Source: an uncultured Clostridium sp. (GTDB taxonomy: Bacteria > Bacillota > Clostridia > Lachnospirales > Lachnospiraceae). Taken from it: a stretch of DNA of 6,979 bases. The notes beneath the pieces were generated by a model, which saw only the letters and a list, made by a program, of their open reading frames with translations, did not search any database and was not told where the DNA came from. The first letter of the stretch is position 1. Every line of letters starts with the position of its first letter. The position numbers were made by a program, and so were the translations under genes. The stretch spans positions 1-6,979 of the forward strand of contig USJW01000170.1 of the NCBI GenBank assembly GCA_900555045.1. The letters run 5' to 3'. This document shows, piece after piece, positions 1 through 6,034 of the stretch.

Positions 1-200
1 CCGCCCTTATCTCCCCCGTTCTCATCCCTCCGCCCTTATCTCCTCCGTTCTCACCCCTCTTCCCTTATCTCCTCCGTTCTCATCTCTCCGCCCTCATCCC
101 CCTTCCTCACCCCCCTCCCTCATTTCTCCACTCTCATCCCCTCGCTCGAATCACCCCCGCTCGCATTCCTCCTTCATCCCCCTATCCTTCATCCCCTTCG
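1..200. repeat. pyrimidine-rich tract with 29-bp tandem repeat
   Basis: The + strand is almost purely C and T over about 200 bases. Three clear tandem copies of a 29-bp unit lie at 1-29, 30-58 and 59-87; copies 1 and 2 match at 27 of 29 positions and copies 2 and 3 at 25 of 29. A fourth degraded copy (88-116) and looser CTCATCCC-type units follow to about 200. The unit length is not a multiple of three, and the complementary strand repeatedly carries TGA and TAA, so the tract does not encode a repeat protein. It starts at the window edge, so its full length is unknown. No gene is seen in 1-283. Confidence 0.8.
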
Positions 201-214
201 CAAAAATATAATAC

Positions 215-243
215 TTGACAATGCTTCGACATCGAAGTATCTT
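215..243 (+). promoter_or_regulatory. sigma-A-type promoter of the hydrolase-marR operon
   Basis: TTGACA at 215-220 is a perfect -35 hexamer. Seventeen bases later, TATCTT at 238-243 matches the -10 consensus at four of six positions. Transcription would start near 250, leaving a leader of about 35 nt before the start codon at 284. A TTG inside the -35 box is in frame with the hydrolase gene and could be mistaken for its start, but it has no ribosome-binding site. Confidence 0.7.
221..240. promoter_or_regulatory. palindromic operator between -35 and -10, probable MarR site
   Basis: ATGCTTCGACATCGAAGTAT is an imperfect 20-bp inverted repeat; its core arms CTTCGA and TCGAAG flank two central bases, and 16 of 20 positions are symmetric. 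It fills the promoter spacer and overlaps the first bases of the -10 box, so a bound dimer would block RNA polymerase. MarR dimers typically bind palindromes of this size, and a marR gene is second in this operon, so autorepression is the natural reading. An additional ATACTT half-site at 211-216 mirrors AAGTAT at 235-240. Binding by this particular MarR is inferred, not shown. Confidence 0.6.
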
Positions 244-283
244 AATAGTATCATCAATATATTTTGGAGAGCGAGGGCATATC

Positions 284-1597
284 ATGACTTATGTAGGGGA
301 AGAAAAACTAAAAAGGCAGGCGGAGACCGGGTTTCCGAAGGGAGTCACAGAGATCTGCGACAACGTCTATTTTGCACTTGGATACGGCGGAAGCACGTGT
401 ACCCTTGTAGTTGGGGAAAATTCCTGCGTGCTGGTGGACACCTTAAACGGCATCGGACCGGCGAAGGAGGCCTTGGAGGAATTCCGGAAAATCACGGACA
501 AGCCGATCCGCACGATTATCTACACCCACTATTTTCACTTTGACCACACATCCGGCGCCTCCGTATTTGCCGGGCCGGACACCCGGATCATCGGGCGCAG
601 GCCCACGTACCCCCAGTACGGCAAGACGGGGATGATCAAGGACATCTGCGCGGCGCGCGGTGCCAAACAGTTTGGGGTTGGCCTGACACCTGAGGAGACA
701 ATCTGTGTGGGCATCGGACCGCGAAACGAGATCAACAGCCAGAAGGGAAGTCTTCCCTGCACTGAGTTTTTTGAAGACGAGGTTCTGGAGCTCGATCTGG
801 ATGGAATCAAGGTTCGCCTGACAGCGGCCCCCGGGGAGACGGACGATCAGATCTTCGTGTGGTTCCCCCAGCACCAGGTGCTCTGCTGCGGCGACAATTA
901 CTACGAGTCCTGGCCCAACCTCTATGCGATCCGCGGCGGCCAGTACCGGGATATCAACGGCTGGGTGGAATCCTTAGACAAGATGCGCGAACTGGGTGCC
1001 GAGTACCTGCTCCCCGGCCACACGCGGGCCGTGATCGGCAGAGACAAGGTCGAGTACACGCTCAAGGCCTACCGCGACGCGCTCGACTACGTCCTGACAA
1101 AGACGCTTGAGGGGATGAATGAGGGAAAAACGCCGGAGGAGCTGGTGGAATGTGTCAAATTGCCGGATGAGCTGAAGGACCTCCCGTTTCTCCAGGAGTA
1201 CTACGGAACCGTGGAGTGGTCGGTGCGATCGATCTTTACAGGCTACCTGGGCTGGTTCGACGGCAACCCCACCCGGCTCGGCCATATGAACGTGACGGAC
1301 CGGGCTGAGAAGACCATCGCCATGATGGGCGGCACGGACAAGATTCTGGCGGAGGCCCGTGAGGCCCTCGGCCGCGGGGAGGCGCAGTGGACCGCCGAGC
1401 TGTGCGATATCGTCATCGACAGCGGCCGCGAGGCAGCCGCTCAGGCAAAGCTTCTCAAGGCGGAAGCGCTCATCGAGCTGGGCAGACGCCAGACCAGCGC
1501 CAACGGGCGCCACTATTATCTGGCCAGCGCCGCCATGCTCCAGGGAAAAGCGGAACACAAGCTGGCCGGGGCGATGATCGACGTGGACAAGAAATAG
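284..1597 (+). CDS. alkyl-sulfatase-like metallo-beta-lactamase-fold hydrolase, short form
   Basis: A 437-aa protein related to the BDS1/SdsA1 alkyl sulfatases, zinc enzymes that hydrolyse sulfate esters. The metallo-beta-lactamase domain covers roughly residues 20-250, with the metal motif THYFHFDH at 81-88, GDN at 203-205 and PGH at 244-246. Family hallmarks are NLYAIRGGQYRD (212-223), YYGTVEW (306-312) and GYLGWFDGNPTRL (320-332). A helical dimerisation domain follows (about 338-420, including QTSANGRHYYLASAAML). The C-terminal SCP2-like domain of full-length SdsA1-type enzymes is missing, and no signal peptide is seen, so the protein should be cytoplasmic. The first two metal-ligand histidines are spaced HYFH instead of HxH, so metal binding and substrate may differ. 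The ATG at 284 is chosen because GAGGG (273-277) lies 6 nt upstream; the longer in-frame TTG reading starts inside the -35 box. It is cotranscribed with marR. Family assignment is firm; the true substrate is unknown. Confidence 0.85.
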   Translation: MTYVGEEKLKRQAETGFPKGVTEICDNVYFALGYGGSTCTLVVGENSCVLVDTLNGIGPAKEALEEFRKITDKPIRTIIYTHYFHFDHTSGASVFAGPDTRIIGRRPTYPQYGKTGMIKDICAARGAKQFGVGLTPEETICVGIGPRNEINSQKGSLPCTEFFEDEVLELDLDGIKVRLTAAPGETDDQIFVWFPQHQVLCCGDNYYESWPNLYAIRGGQYRDINGWVESLDKMRELGAEYLLPGHTRAVIGRDKVEYTLKAYRDALDYVLTKTLEGMNEGKTPEELVECVKLPDELKDLPFLQEYYGTVEWSVRSIFTGYLGWFDGNPTRLGHMNVTDRAEKTIAMMGGTDKILAEAREALGRGEAQWTAELCDIVIDSGREAAAQAKLLKAEALIELGRRQTSANGRHYYLASAAMLQGKAEHKLAGAMIDVDKK

Positions 1598-1606
1598 GAG
1601 CGCGCG

Positions 1607-2047
1607 ATGGATGACACATTTACCCTGATCAGCCGGGTCCATGAGCAGGTGCGCCGCTTTATCGCCCAGGAGCTGAAGCGGAGGGGCCTTGGCGGGATTG
1701 ACACCTCCCATGGAAACGTGATTTTTTCACTCATGCAGTGCGGGGAGCTCACGATGAACGAGCTGGCGAAAAAGACCGACCGGACGCCCCAGACCATCAC
1801 CAGTCTTATCAAAAAGCTGGTGGAACTGGGCTATGTGAAGACAGAGAAATCCAGGGAGGACAGCCGGGTCACGACCGCAAGGCTGACCGGCAAGGGAGAA
1901 CAGCTGGCCGCCGTGATCTGCGAGATCTCAGAGGAGATTTACAGAATCCAGTATGAGAATGTCACGGAATCAGAGACGGAGGTTTTGAGAACGTCTCTGA
2001 GGCGCATGTACCAGAGCTTTGCGGACGCCCTCGAGGGCGACGACTGA
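1607..2047 (+). CDS. MarR-family transcriptional regulator
   Basis: A 146-aa winged helix-turn-helix repressor of normal MarR length. After an N-terminal dimerisation helix, the DNA-binding part is clear: LTMNELAKKTDRTPQTITSL (about 48-67) holds the helix-turn-helix, followed by KKLVELGYVKTEK. The wing is REDSRVTTARLTGKG, with the DxR pair typical of the family. C-terminal helices (about 100-140) complete the dimer interface. Its ribosome-binding site AGGAG (1596-1600) overlaps the stop codon of the hydrolase gene, and only 9 bases separate the two genes, which suggests translational coupling. It probably represses the operon through the palindrome in the promoter and is released by a small ligand, perhaps a substrate or product of the hydrolase. 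The ligand cannot be read from the sequence. Confidence 0.92.
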   Translation: MDDTFTLISRVHEQVRRFIAQELKRRGLGGIDTSHGNVIFSLMQCGELTMNELAKKTDRTPQTITSLIKKLVELGYVKTEKSREDSRVTTARLTGKGEQLAAVICEISEEIYRIQYENVTESETEVLRTSLRRMYQSFADALEGDD

Positions 2048-2067
2048 CCGGACACACAAAATGCCAA

Positions 2068-2113
2068 CAAAAAACAGGGCCCGGCCTGCGGTTTTCTCCG
2101 CAGGTCCGGGCCC
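2068..2113. terminator. strong hairpin terminator between convergent genes
   Basis: Arms 2077-2091 and 2098-2113 pair over 15 bp with a single bulged base and a 6-nt loop (TTTTCT). On the - strand the right-hand side is followed by a T-rich run (the A-tract at 2068-2074), so it is a classic intrinsic terminator for the wall-binding protein gene. On the + strand the following bases are only TTAAAG, so for marR it ends transcription less canonically. It sits in the 110-bp gap between the convergent stop codons. Confidence 0.85.
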
Positions 2114-2129
2114 TTAAAGCTTTCACAGG

Positions 2130-2147
2130 GGGCGCTGCCAAGCGCCC
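2130..2147. terminator. second small GC-rich hairpin
   Basis: GGGCGCT (2130-2136) and AGCGCCC (2141-2147) form a perfect 7-bp stem with a 4-nt loop. It lies about 10 bases after the stop codon of the - strand gene and before the main terminator in the direction of that gene. It has no T-tract, so it probably stabilises the mRNA 3' end or assists termination. Confidence 0.45.
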
Positions 2148-2157
2148 TCAAATATTT

Positions 2158-3216
2158 CTAGTAAACTCTCGCACCGGAGCCGTCCACATAGTGTCCGTCC
2201 GGCGTCGTGGTGTTGGCATACATGGCGCCGTTGTCGCCCAGGTAGTACCACTTGCCTCCAATGTACTCCCATCCGGTCTGCATTGCGCCGCTGCCGTCCA
2301 TGTAGTACCAGACACCGTTCACATTCTGCCAGCCAGTGGTCATCGCGCCGCTGGGAGCCAGGTAATACCAGGTGCCGTCAATTCTCTGCCAACCGGTCGC
2401 CATGTAGCCGGTGCGGTTGAAGTAGTACCACACGTTGTCGATCTGCTTCCAGCAGTCAGCCGGATATCCGCCTCCCTCGTAGGCGTACCACCAACCGTTC
2501 TGGTCAGACATCCATCTGCCTCTGCCGGTTCTCCAGGTGTCTTCCTCGTCCACGTCATAGTCCGGGGACTCCTCAGACCACTCTCCCACACGGTTGTTGT
2601 AATTGGAGATCGCGCGAACCTTAAAGGTGTAGGTTCCCTCCTTGTTGATGTAGCCGCCGAAATCGTAGGCGGTGGCTGTGGTCTCCACAGTCGTCACGGT
2701 CCGCTCGTCGCGCATCAGCTTCACTTCGTAATTCTTGGAGCCCTCCACTTCATCCCAGTAGGCGGTGGTTCCGCTCCACTCCAGATTCTCCGCTCCGCTC
2801 AGCTTTCCGCCGATCCGCTTTAAAGAAACGGTCAACTCCATGTAGGAGCCGCTGTCATAGATGTCGGCGTCCTCAAACTCCGCGCTGCAGCCGGTCAGAC
2901 TGAAATGGCTCTTGGACTTGTAGTAGAACCGGTATCCGTCCTTGGCCGTCAGCTCCACGCGAACCCTCGGCTCATCGCCCACGCTCCACGTGTCCACGTC
3001 GTTGGTGTACTCGGCGTAATCCACGCGGAACTCACTGCTGTCGGTCTTCACGTGGATATTGCCGATCTCCTCGCCGCTCTTGGGCTCCTGGTCGTAGGAG
3101 AACGTCAGCCGCACCTTGTCGATCTTTGTGTCCGCCGCCTGTGCCGTGAACGCGGTCCCCAACACCATACTGGCCGCCAGGGCAAAAATCAGATAACTTT
3201 TTCTCTTTTGCATCAT
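2158..3216 (-). CDS. secreted protein with Fn3-like domain and C-terminal cell-wall-binding repeats
   Basis: A 352-aa exported protein. Residues 1-27 are a signal peptide: MMQKRK, a hydrophobic stretch, then TAQA before the predicted cleavage. Residues about 30-138 form a beta-rich domain I cannot name. Residues about 145-215 resemble a fibronectin type III domain (LEWSGTTAYWDEVEGSKNYEVKL ... GTYTFKVRAIS). A linker follows, then about six aromatic repeats of the WYY/GWQ type reach the C-terminus. Such repeats (CW_binding_1, choline-binding family) anchor proteins to wall polymers; no enzymatic domain is visible, so this is a surface binding or adhesin-type protein. The start at 3216 is chosen because AGGAGG (3225-3230 on the + strand) lies 8 bases upstream. 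A longer in-frame reading from 3252 would put charged residues before the signal peptide and the ribosome-binding site inside the gene. It is transcribed alone from the promoter at 3280-3308. Confidence 0.85.
   Translation of the reverse strand: MMQKRKSYLIFALAASMVLGTAFTAQAADTKIDKVRLTFSYDQEPKSGEEIGNIHVKTDSSEFRVDYAEYTNDVDTWSVGDEPRVRVELTAKDGYRFYYKSKSHFSLTGCSAEFEDADIYDSGSYMELTVSLKRIGGKLSGAENLEWSGTTAYWDEVEGSKNYEVKLMRDERTVTTVETTATAYDFGGYINKEGTYTFKVRAISNYNNRVGEWSEESPDYDVDEEDTWRTGRGRWMSDQNGWWYAYEGGGYPADCWKQIDNVWYYFNRTGYMATGWQRIDGTWYYLAPSGAMTTGWQNVNGVWYYMDGSGAMQTGWEYIGGKWYYLGDNGAMYANTTTPDGHYVDGSGARVY
2161..2493 (-). repeat. coding region of six 20-residue wall-binding repeats
   Basis: Units begin at GWWYAYEGGG, IDNVWYYFNR, IDGTWYYLAP, VNGVWYYMDG, IGGKWYYLGD and the shortened PDGHYVDGSG. 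Each full unit is 20 residues with a WYY turn and a GxMxTGW motif. Units 2-5 are the best conserved, the first is divergent and the last lacks the aromatic pair. The regular spacing makes this stretch prone to recombination and copy-number change. Confidence 0.8.
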
Positions 3217-3253
3217 TTTGGTTTCCTCCTCTATTTCCTTTTGATCACTCATG

Positions 3254-3269
3254 AAAATTGTACAATTTT
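3254..3269. promoter_or_regulatory. perfect 16-bp palindrome in the 5' leader, probable operator
   Basis: AAAATTGTACAATTTT is perfectly self-complementary over 16 bp. It lies 10 bp downstream of the -10 box of the - strand promoter, so its edge is a few bases after the predicted transcription start. A dimeric repressor bound there would block transcription of the wall-binding protein gene. The cognate regulator is not in the window and cannot be named. Confidence 0.55.
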
Positions 3270-3279
3270 TTCTACATTC

Positions 3280-3308
3280 ATTATATAAAACATTACAGAT
3301 ATAAACAA
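3280..3308 (-). promoter_or_regulatory. promoter of the wall-binding protein gene
   Basis: Read on the - strand, TTGTTT (3303-3308) is followed after exactly 17 bases by a perfect TATAAT (3280-3285). Transcription should start near 3273, about 57 nt upstream of the start codon at 3216. The region is AT-rich. It lies between the uvrB stop and this gene, so the gene need not depend on uvrB transcription. No clear intrinsic terminator is seen after uvrB, so read-through is also possible. Confidence 0.7.
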
Positions 3309-3367
3309 TTTAATTCGCCTTACAACAATATTAAGTTTTTTTGACAGAAATGGGGAGTCTTGTCCAT

Positions 3368-5416
3368 TTATTCCAAATCCTGCAGCATTTTTCTGACCTC
3401 CAGCATCCGGTCACGCAGCCGTGCGGCCTCCTCGAAGTTCAGCTCCACCGCAGCCTGGCGCATCTTTTTCTCCAGCTCCTTTGACAGCTTCTTGAGCTCC
3501 TTCTCGTCCATGGACTCCGGATCCTTCCGGAATTTCTCGTCGCTGTCCGTCACCGCCTTGGAGATGGCGATCAGGTCCCGGACCGCCTTCTTGATGGTGG
3601 TGGGGGTGATTCCGTGGGCCTCGTTGTACTCCTGCTGAATCTTGCGGCGGCGGTTGGTCTCCTCGATGGCCACGCGCATGGAGTCCGTGATGCGGTCCGC
3701 GTACATGATCACATGTCCCTCAGAATTTCGGGCCGCGCGGCCCACCGTCTGGATCAGTGAGGTCTCGGAGCGCAGGAAGCCCTCCTTGTCCGCGTCCAGA
3801 ATCGCAACCAGCGTGATCTCCGGGATATCTAAGCCTTCGCGCAGGAGGTTGATGCCCACCAGCACGTCGAACACGTCCATCCGCATGTCCCGGATAATCT
3901 GGGCCCGCTCCAGCGTGTCGATGTCCGAGTGCAGATACTTCACCCGGATGCCCACATCCCGCATATAGTCCGTCAAATCCTCGGCCATGCGCTTGGTCAG
4001 CGTGGTGATTAACACCTTGTGGTGCCCCGCGACCTCCTTGTTTACCTCGGAGACCAGATCGTCGATCTGCCCCTCCACCGGCCGCACGGAGATCTCCGGA
4101 TCCAAAAGCCCTGTGGGCCGGATAATCTGCTCCACCCGCATGAGCTCATGCTCCTTCTCGTACACATTTGGGGTCGCCGACACAAACATCATCTGGTCGA
4201 TCTTGCTCTCAAACTCCGAAAAATTTAAGGGGCGGTTGTCCAGCGCGGAGGGCAGGCGGAAGCCGTACTCCACCAGCGTGCTCTTCCTGGACCGGTCGCC
4301 CGCGTACATGCCCCGGACCTGCGGCAGAGTGATGTGGGACTCGTCCACGATGATCAGGAAATCCTCCGGGAAATAGTCGATCAGGGTGCACGGCGGATCC
4401 CCCGGCGCGCTGCCGGTCAGATGTCTGGAGTAGTTTTCGATGCCGGAGCAAAATCCCGTCTCCCGCATCATCTCCACGTCAAAGTTCGTCCGCTCCGCGA
4501 TCCGCTGGGCCTCCAGAAGCTTGTCCTCGCTCTTAAAGAACGCCACCCGCTCCTTCATCTCCTCCAGGATATTCTCCGTGGCCTCCATCATCTTCTCCTT
4601 GGGCACCACATAGTGGGAGGCCGGGAAGATCGCCACATGCCCCAGCTGGGCCTTCACGTCCATGGTCACCGTGTCGATGGCCGCGATCCGGTCCACCTCG
4701 TCGCCGAAGAATTCCACCCGGTACGCCTCCCCGTCGGAGTAAGCCGGGTAGATCTCCAGCACATCCCCCCGCACCCGGAAAGTCCCGCGCTTAAAGTCCA
4801 TCTCATTGCGCTCGTACTGGATGTCGATCAGCTTGTGGATCACCTCGTCCCGGTCCTTCACCATCCCCGGCCGCAGCGAGATCACCATGTTCTTGTAGTC
4901 GATGGGACTGCCCAGGCCGTAGATGCAGGACACGGACGCCACGATAATGACATCGTTGCGCTCCGAGAGCGCCGCCGTGGCGGAGTGGCGCAGCTTGTCG
5001 ATCTCGTCGTTGATGGCGGAATCCTTCTCGATGTAGGTGTCGGTGGAAGGGACGTAGGCTTCGGGTTGGTAGTAGTCGTAGTAGGAGACAAAATACTCTA
5101 CCGCGTTCTCCGGGAAGAACTCCTTAAACTCGCCGTAGAGCTGAGCCGCGAGGGTTTTGTTGTGCGCGATGATGAGGGTTGGTTTCTGTAATTGCTGGAT
5201 GACGTTGGCCATGGTAAAAGTCTTGCCAGAGCCCGTAACCCCTAGTAAAGTCTGGAATTGGTTGCCTTCTTTGAAGCCTTTTACGAGGGCTTCAATTGCC
5301 TGCGGCTGGTCGCCGGTGGGCTGGTATTCACTGTGTAATTTGAATCCGGCATCGCTTTTTATGCCGGTTTCATGAGCAATCAGCGGAACGGATTGCGTTT
5401 GTCCTTGATTAGCCAT
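3368..5416 (-). CDS. uvrB: excinuclease ABC subunit B (nucleotide excision repair)
   Basis: A complete 682-aa UvrB, the damage-verification helicase of nucleotide excision repair, loaded by UvrA and then binding UvrC for incision. Visible motifs in order: Walker A GVTGSGKT (59-66); the beta-hairpin YYDYYQPEAYVP (112-123) that clamps DNA; Walker B with DESH (358-361); SATP (413-416); LREGLDIPE (525-533); and helicase motif VI QTVGRAARN (556-564). A C-terminal UVR motif (about 643-678, coiled coil contacting UvrC) completes it. Typical family members begin near FKLHSEYQPTGDQPQAI, so this one carries about 24 extra N-terminal residues. The start at 5416 is supported by GGAGG (5429-5433 on the + strand), although the 12-nt spacing is long. 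The first 85 or so codons use more A/T-ending codons than the rest. A LexA box and promoter lie about 310-365 bp upstream, implying SOS control. uvrA is not next to it in this window. Confidence 0.97.
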   Translation of the reverse strand: MANQGQTQSVPLIAHETGIKSDAGFKLHSEYQPTGDQPQAIEALVKGFKEGNQFQTLLGVTGSGKTFTMANVIQQLQKPTLIIAHNKTLAAQLYGEFKEFFPENAVEYFVSYYDYYQPEAYVPSTDTYIEKDSAINDEIDKLRHSATAALSERNDVIIVASVSCIYGLGSPIDYKNMVISLRPGMVKDRDEVIHKLIDIQYERNEMDFKRGTFRVRGDVLEIYPAYSDGEAYRVEFFGDEVDRIAAIDTVTMDVKAQLGHVAIFPASHYVVPKEKMMEATENILEEMKERVAFFKSEDKLLEAQRIAERTNFDVEMMRETGFCSGIENYSRHLTGSAPGDPPCTLIDYFPEDFLIIVDESHITLPQVRGMYAGDRSRKSTLVEYGFRLPSALDNRPLNFSEFESKIDQMMFVSATPNVYEKEHELMRVEQIIRPTGLLDPEISVRPVEGQIDDLVSEVNKEVAGHHKVLITTLTKRMAEDLTDYMRDVGIRVKYLHSDIDTLERAQIIRDMRMDVFDVLVGINLLREGLDIPEITLVAILDADKEGFLRSETSLIQTVGRAARNSEGHVIMYADRITDSMRVAIEETNRRRKIQQEYNEAHGITPTTIKKAVRDLIAISKAVTDSDEKFRKDPESMDEKELKKLSKELEKKMRQAAVELNFEEAARLRDRMLEVRKMLQDLE

Positions 5417-5433
5417 GTTGTGTTTTTACCTCC

Positions 5434-5728
5434 TTGGTGACCCTGAAAAAAGTACGTCTATTAGGCAGAAGTTCGTAATCTGAACCATTTTCGCCCTGCC
5501 TAATAGACGAACTTTTGCTATTTTACGAATGAAAGTCACTAAAACCTTCTTTTTAACATCGCAACACTATATAAAACCTGGTGGAATTAGTATTCCTAAA
5601 GGTCACTAAACGATACAAAGACGGCTTCGCAGTCCTTGCATCACTCGGAACATGCTGTTCCTCGTTGACTTGTCAGGTGAAAGCAAATGCTCCCTGCGGT
5701 CGCGCTTACTTTCCTGCTAACAAGTCAA
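5434..5728 (-). other. long untranslated leader of uvrB with several inverted repeats
   Basis: About 300 bases between the predicted promoter and the uvrB ribosome-binding site hold no recognisable gene. Besides the large hairpin at 5448-5516 there are several inverted repeats. TTGACTTGT (5665-5673) pairs with ACAAGTCAA (5720-5728), with CAGG/CCTG inside. GGAACATGCTGTTCC (5647-5661) is a near-perfect palindrome. GGAAT/ATTCC (5583-5596) forms a small stem. A near-direct repeat, AAAGTCACTAAA at about 5532 and AAAGGTCACTAAA at about 5597, is also present. The density of symmetry suggests a structured RNA leader or an intergenic repeat element; I do not recognise it as a known riboswitch class. 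Confidence 0.5.
5448..5516 (-). terminator. large inverted repeat next to the uvrB ribosome-binding site; attenuator-like or MITE-like
   Basis: Arms 5448-5468 and 5496-5516 are 21 bp each with one mismatch (core CGTCTATTAGGCAG / CTGCCTAATAGACG) around a 27-nt loop. Read in the uvrB direction, the second arm ends in ACTTTTTT, the form of an intrinsic terminator, and the ribosome-binding site begins 15 nt after the repeat. The loop segment AAGTTCGT (5469-5476) can also pair with ACGAACTT (5507-5514), and TTCGTAA (5472-5478) with TTACGAA (5523-5529), so exclusive alternative folds exist. This could be a transcription attenuator of uvrB. A small palindromic mobile repeat inserted in the leader is the main alternative. 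Confidence 0.55.
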
Positions 5729-5757
5729 ATTATAACATGGTAAGTTCATAATGTATA
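5729..5757 (-). promoter_or_regulatory. probable uvrB promoter
   Basis: On the - strand, TATACA (5752-5757, four of six -35 matches) and a perfect TATAAT (5729-5734) are separated by 17 bases. Transcription would start near 5722 and give uvrB a leader of about 300 nt. The LexA box immediately upstream supports its use for uvrB. Confidence 0.55.
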
Positions 5758-5767
5758 GCCACAAGAC

Positions 5768-5781
5768 GGAACATTCGTTCT
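5768..5781 (-). promoter_or_regulatory. LexA (SOS) box upstream of uvrB
   Basis: On the - strand this reads AGAACGAATGTTCC. The Gram-positive LexA/DinR consensus CGAACRNRYGTTYC is matched at 13 of 14 positions, with only the first base differing. It lies 10 bp upstream of the -35 box of the predicted uvrB promoter. uvrB is a classical SOS gene, so LexA repression relieved after DNA damage is the expected regulation. Its position just upstream of the -35 box, not overlapping it, is slightly unusual. Confidence 0.7.
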
Positions 5782-5820
5782 TTTTCTTGTAGCTTCATTT
5801 TCCCATTTTCTATTCACTTA

Positions 5821-5943
5821 ATATCTGCATAAGGTTTTTATGATATCACGAATGCGTTCTTTATATTGATTATAAATCGCTTTTCATCCATACTTAGGAG
5901 TGAACACAATGTGGTACTTGCACCTCCATTTTGTATATGCCAT
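5821..5943 (-). pseudogene. tnpA: IS200-type transposase, N-terminal fragment with stop codons
   Basis: Translating the - strand from the ATG at 5943 gives MAYTKWRCKYHIVFTPKYG, then a TGA (5884-5886), then KAIYNQYKERIRDIIKTLCRY and a TAA (5818-5820). Intact IS200 TnpA proteins begin with the same TKWxCKYHIVFTPKYRRK and IRDIIKTLC segments. The TGA falls where the conserved second arginine of YRRK would be, consistent with a CGA to TGA change. The HUH motif, the catalytic tyrosine and everything beyond about residue 41 are absent. It is a dead fragment. Confidence 0.8.
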
Positions 5944-6034
5944 ATCATAATTCTTGTGTGCCTTTCTTTTCTTAGATAGTAGCTTGAACAACTCTATTTG
6001 TAAACGGTAGATAGTGAGTACTCCCACGAATGCA

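Noticed and set aside
1..116. 29-bp tandem repeat considered as a CRISPR array
   Set aside because: The units are directly adjacent with no unique spacers and are low-complexity pyrimidine sequence, so it is a simple tandem repeat.
215..283. 23-residue N-terminal extension of the hydrolase from a TTG at 215
   Set aside because: The TTG is part of the -35 box, and a good ribosome-binding site stands before the ATG at 284.
974..1711. Long open frame on the - strand (245 aa) across the hydrolase gene
   Set aside because: It is antisense to a clearly conserved protein in GC-rich DNA, has no recognisable domain and spans the hydrolase-marR junction; it is a shadow of the + strand codon bias.
2191..2823. 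Open frame of 210 aa on the + strand opposite the wall-binding repeats
   Set aside because: Its apparent repeats mirror the WYY repeats on the other strand; no independent coding evidence.
3300..3367. Possible terminator after uvrB (GACA ... TGTC near 3339-3365)
   Set aside because: The stem is only four pairs with a long loop and lacks a T-run in the uvrB direction.
4334..5191. Open frame of 285 aa on the + strand inside uvrB
   Set aside because: It is antisense to uvrB, very rich in H, V, L, R and D as expected from complemented GC-rich codons, and has no domain or ribosome-binding site.
5647..5661. GGAACATGCTGTTCC considered as a second LexA box
   Set aside because: The half-sites GAAC and GTTC are separated by five bases, whereas the Gram-positive LexA site needs four; it is noted only as a palindrome in the leader.
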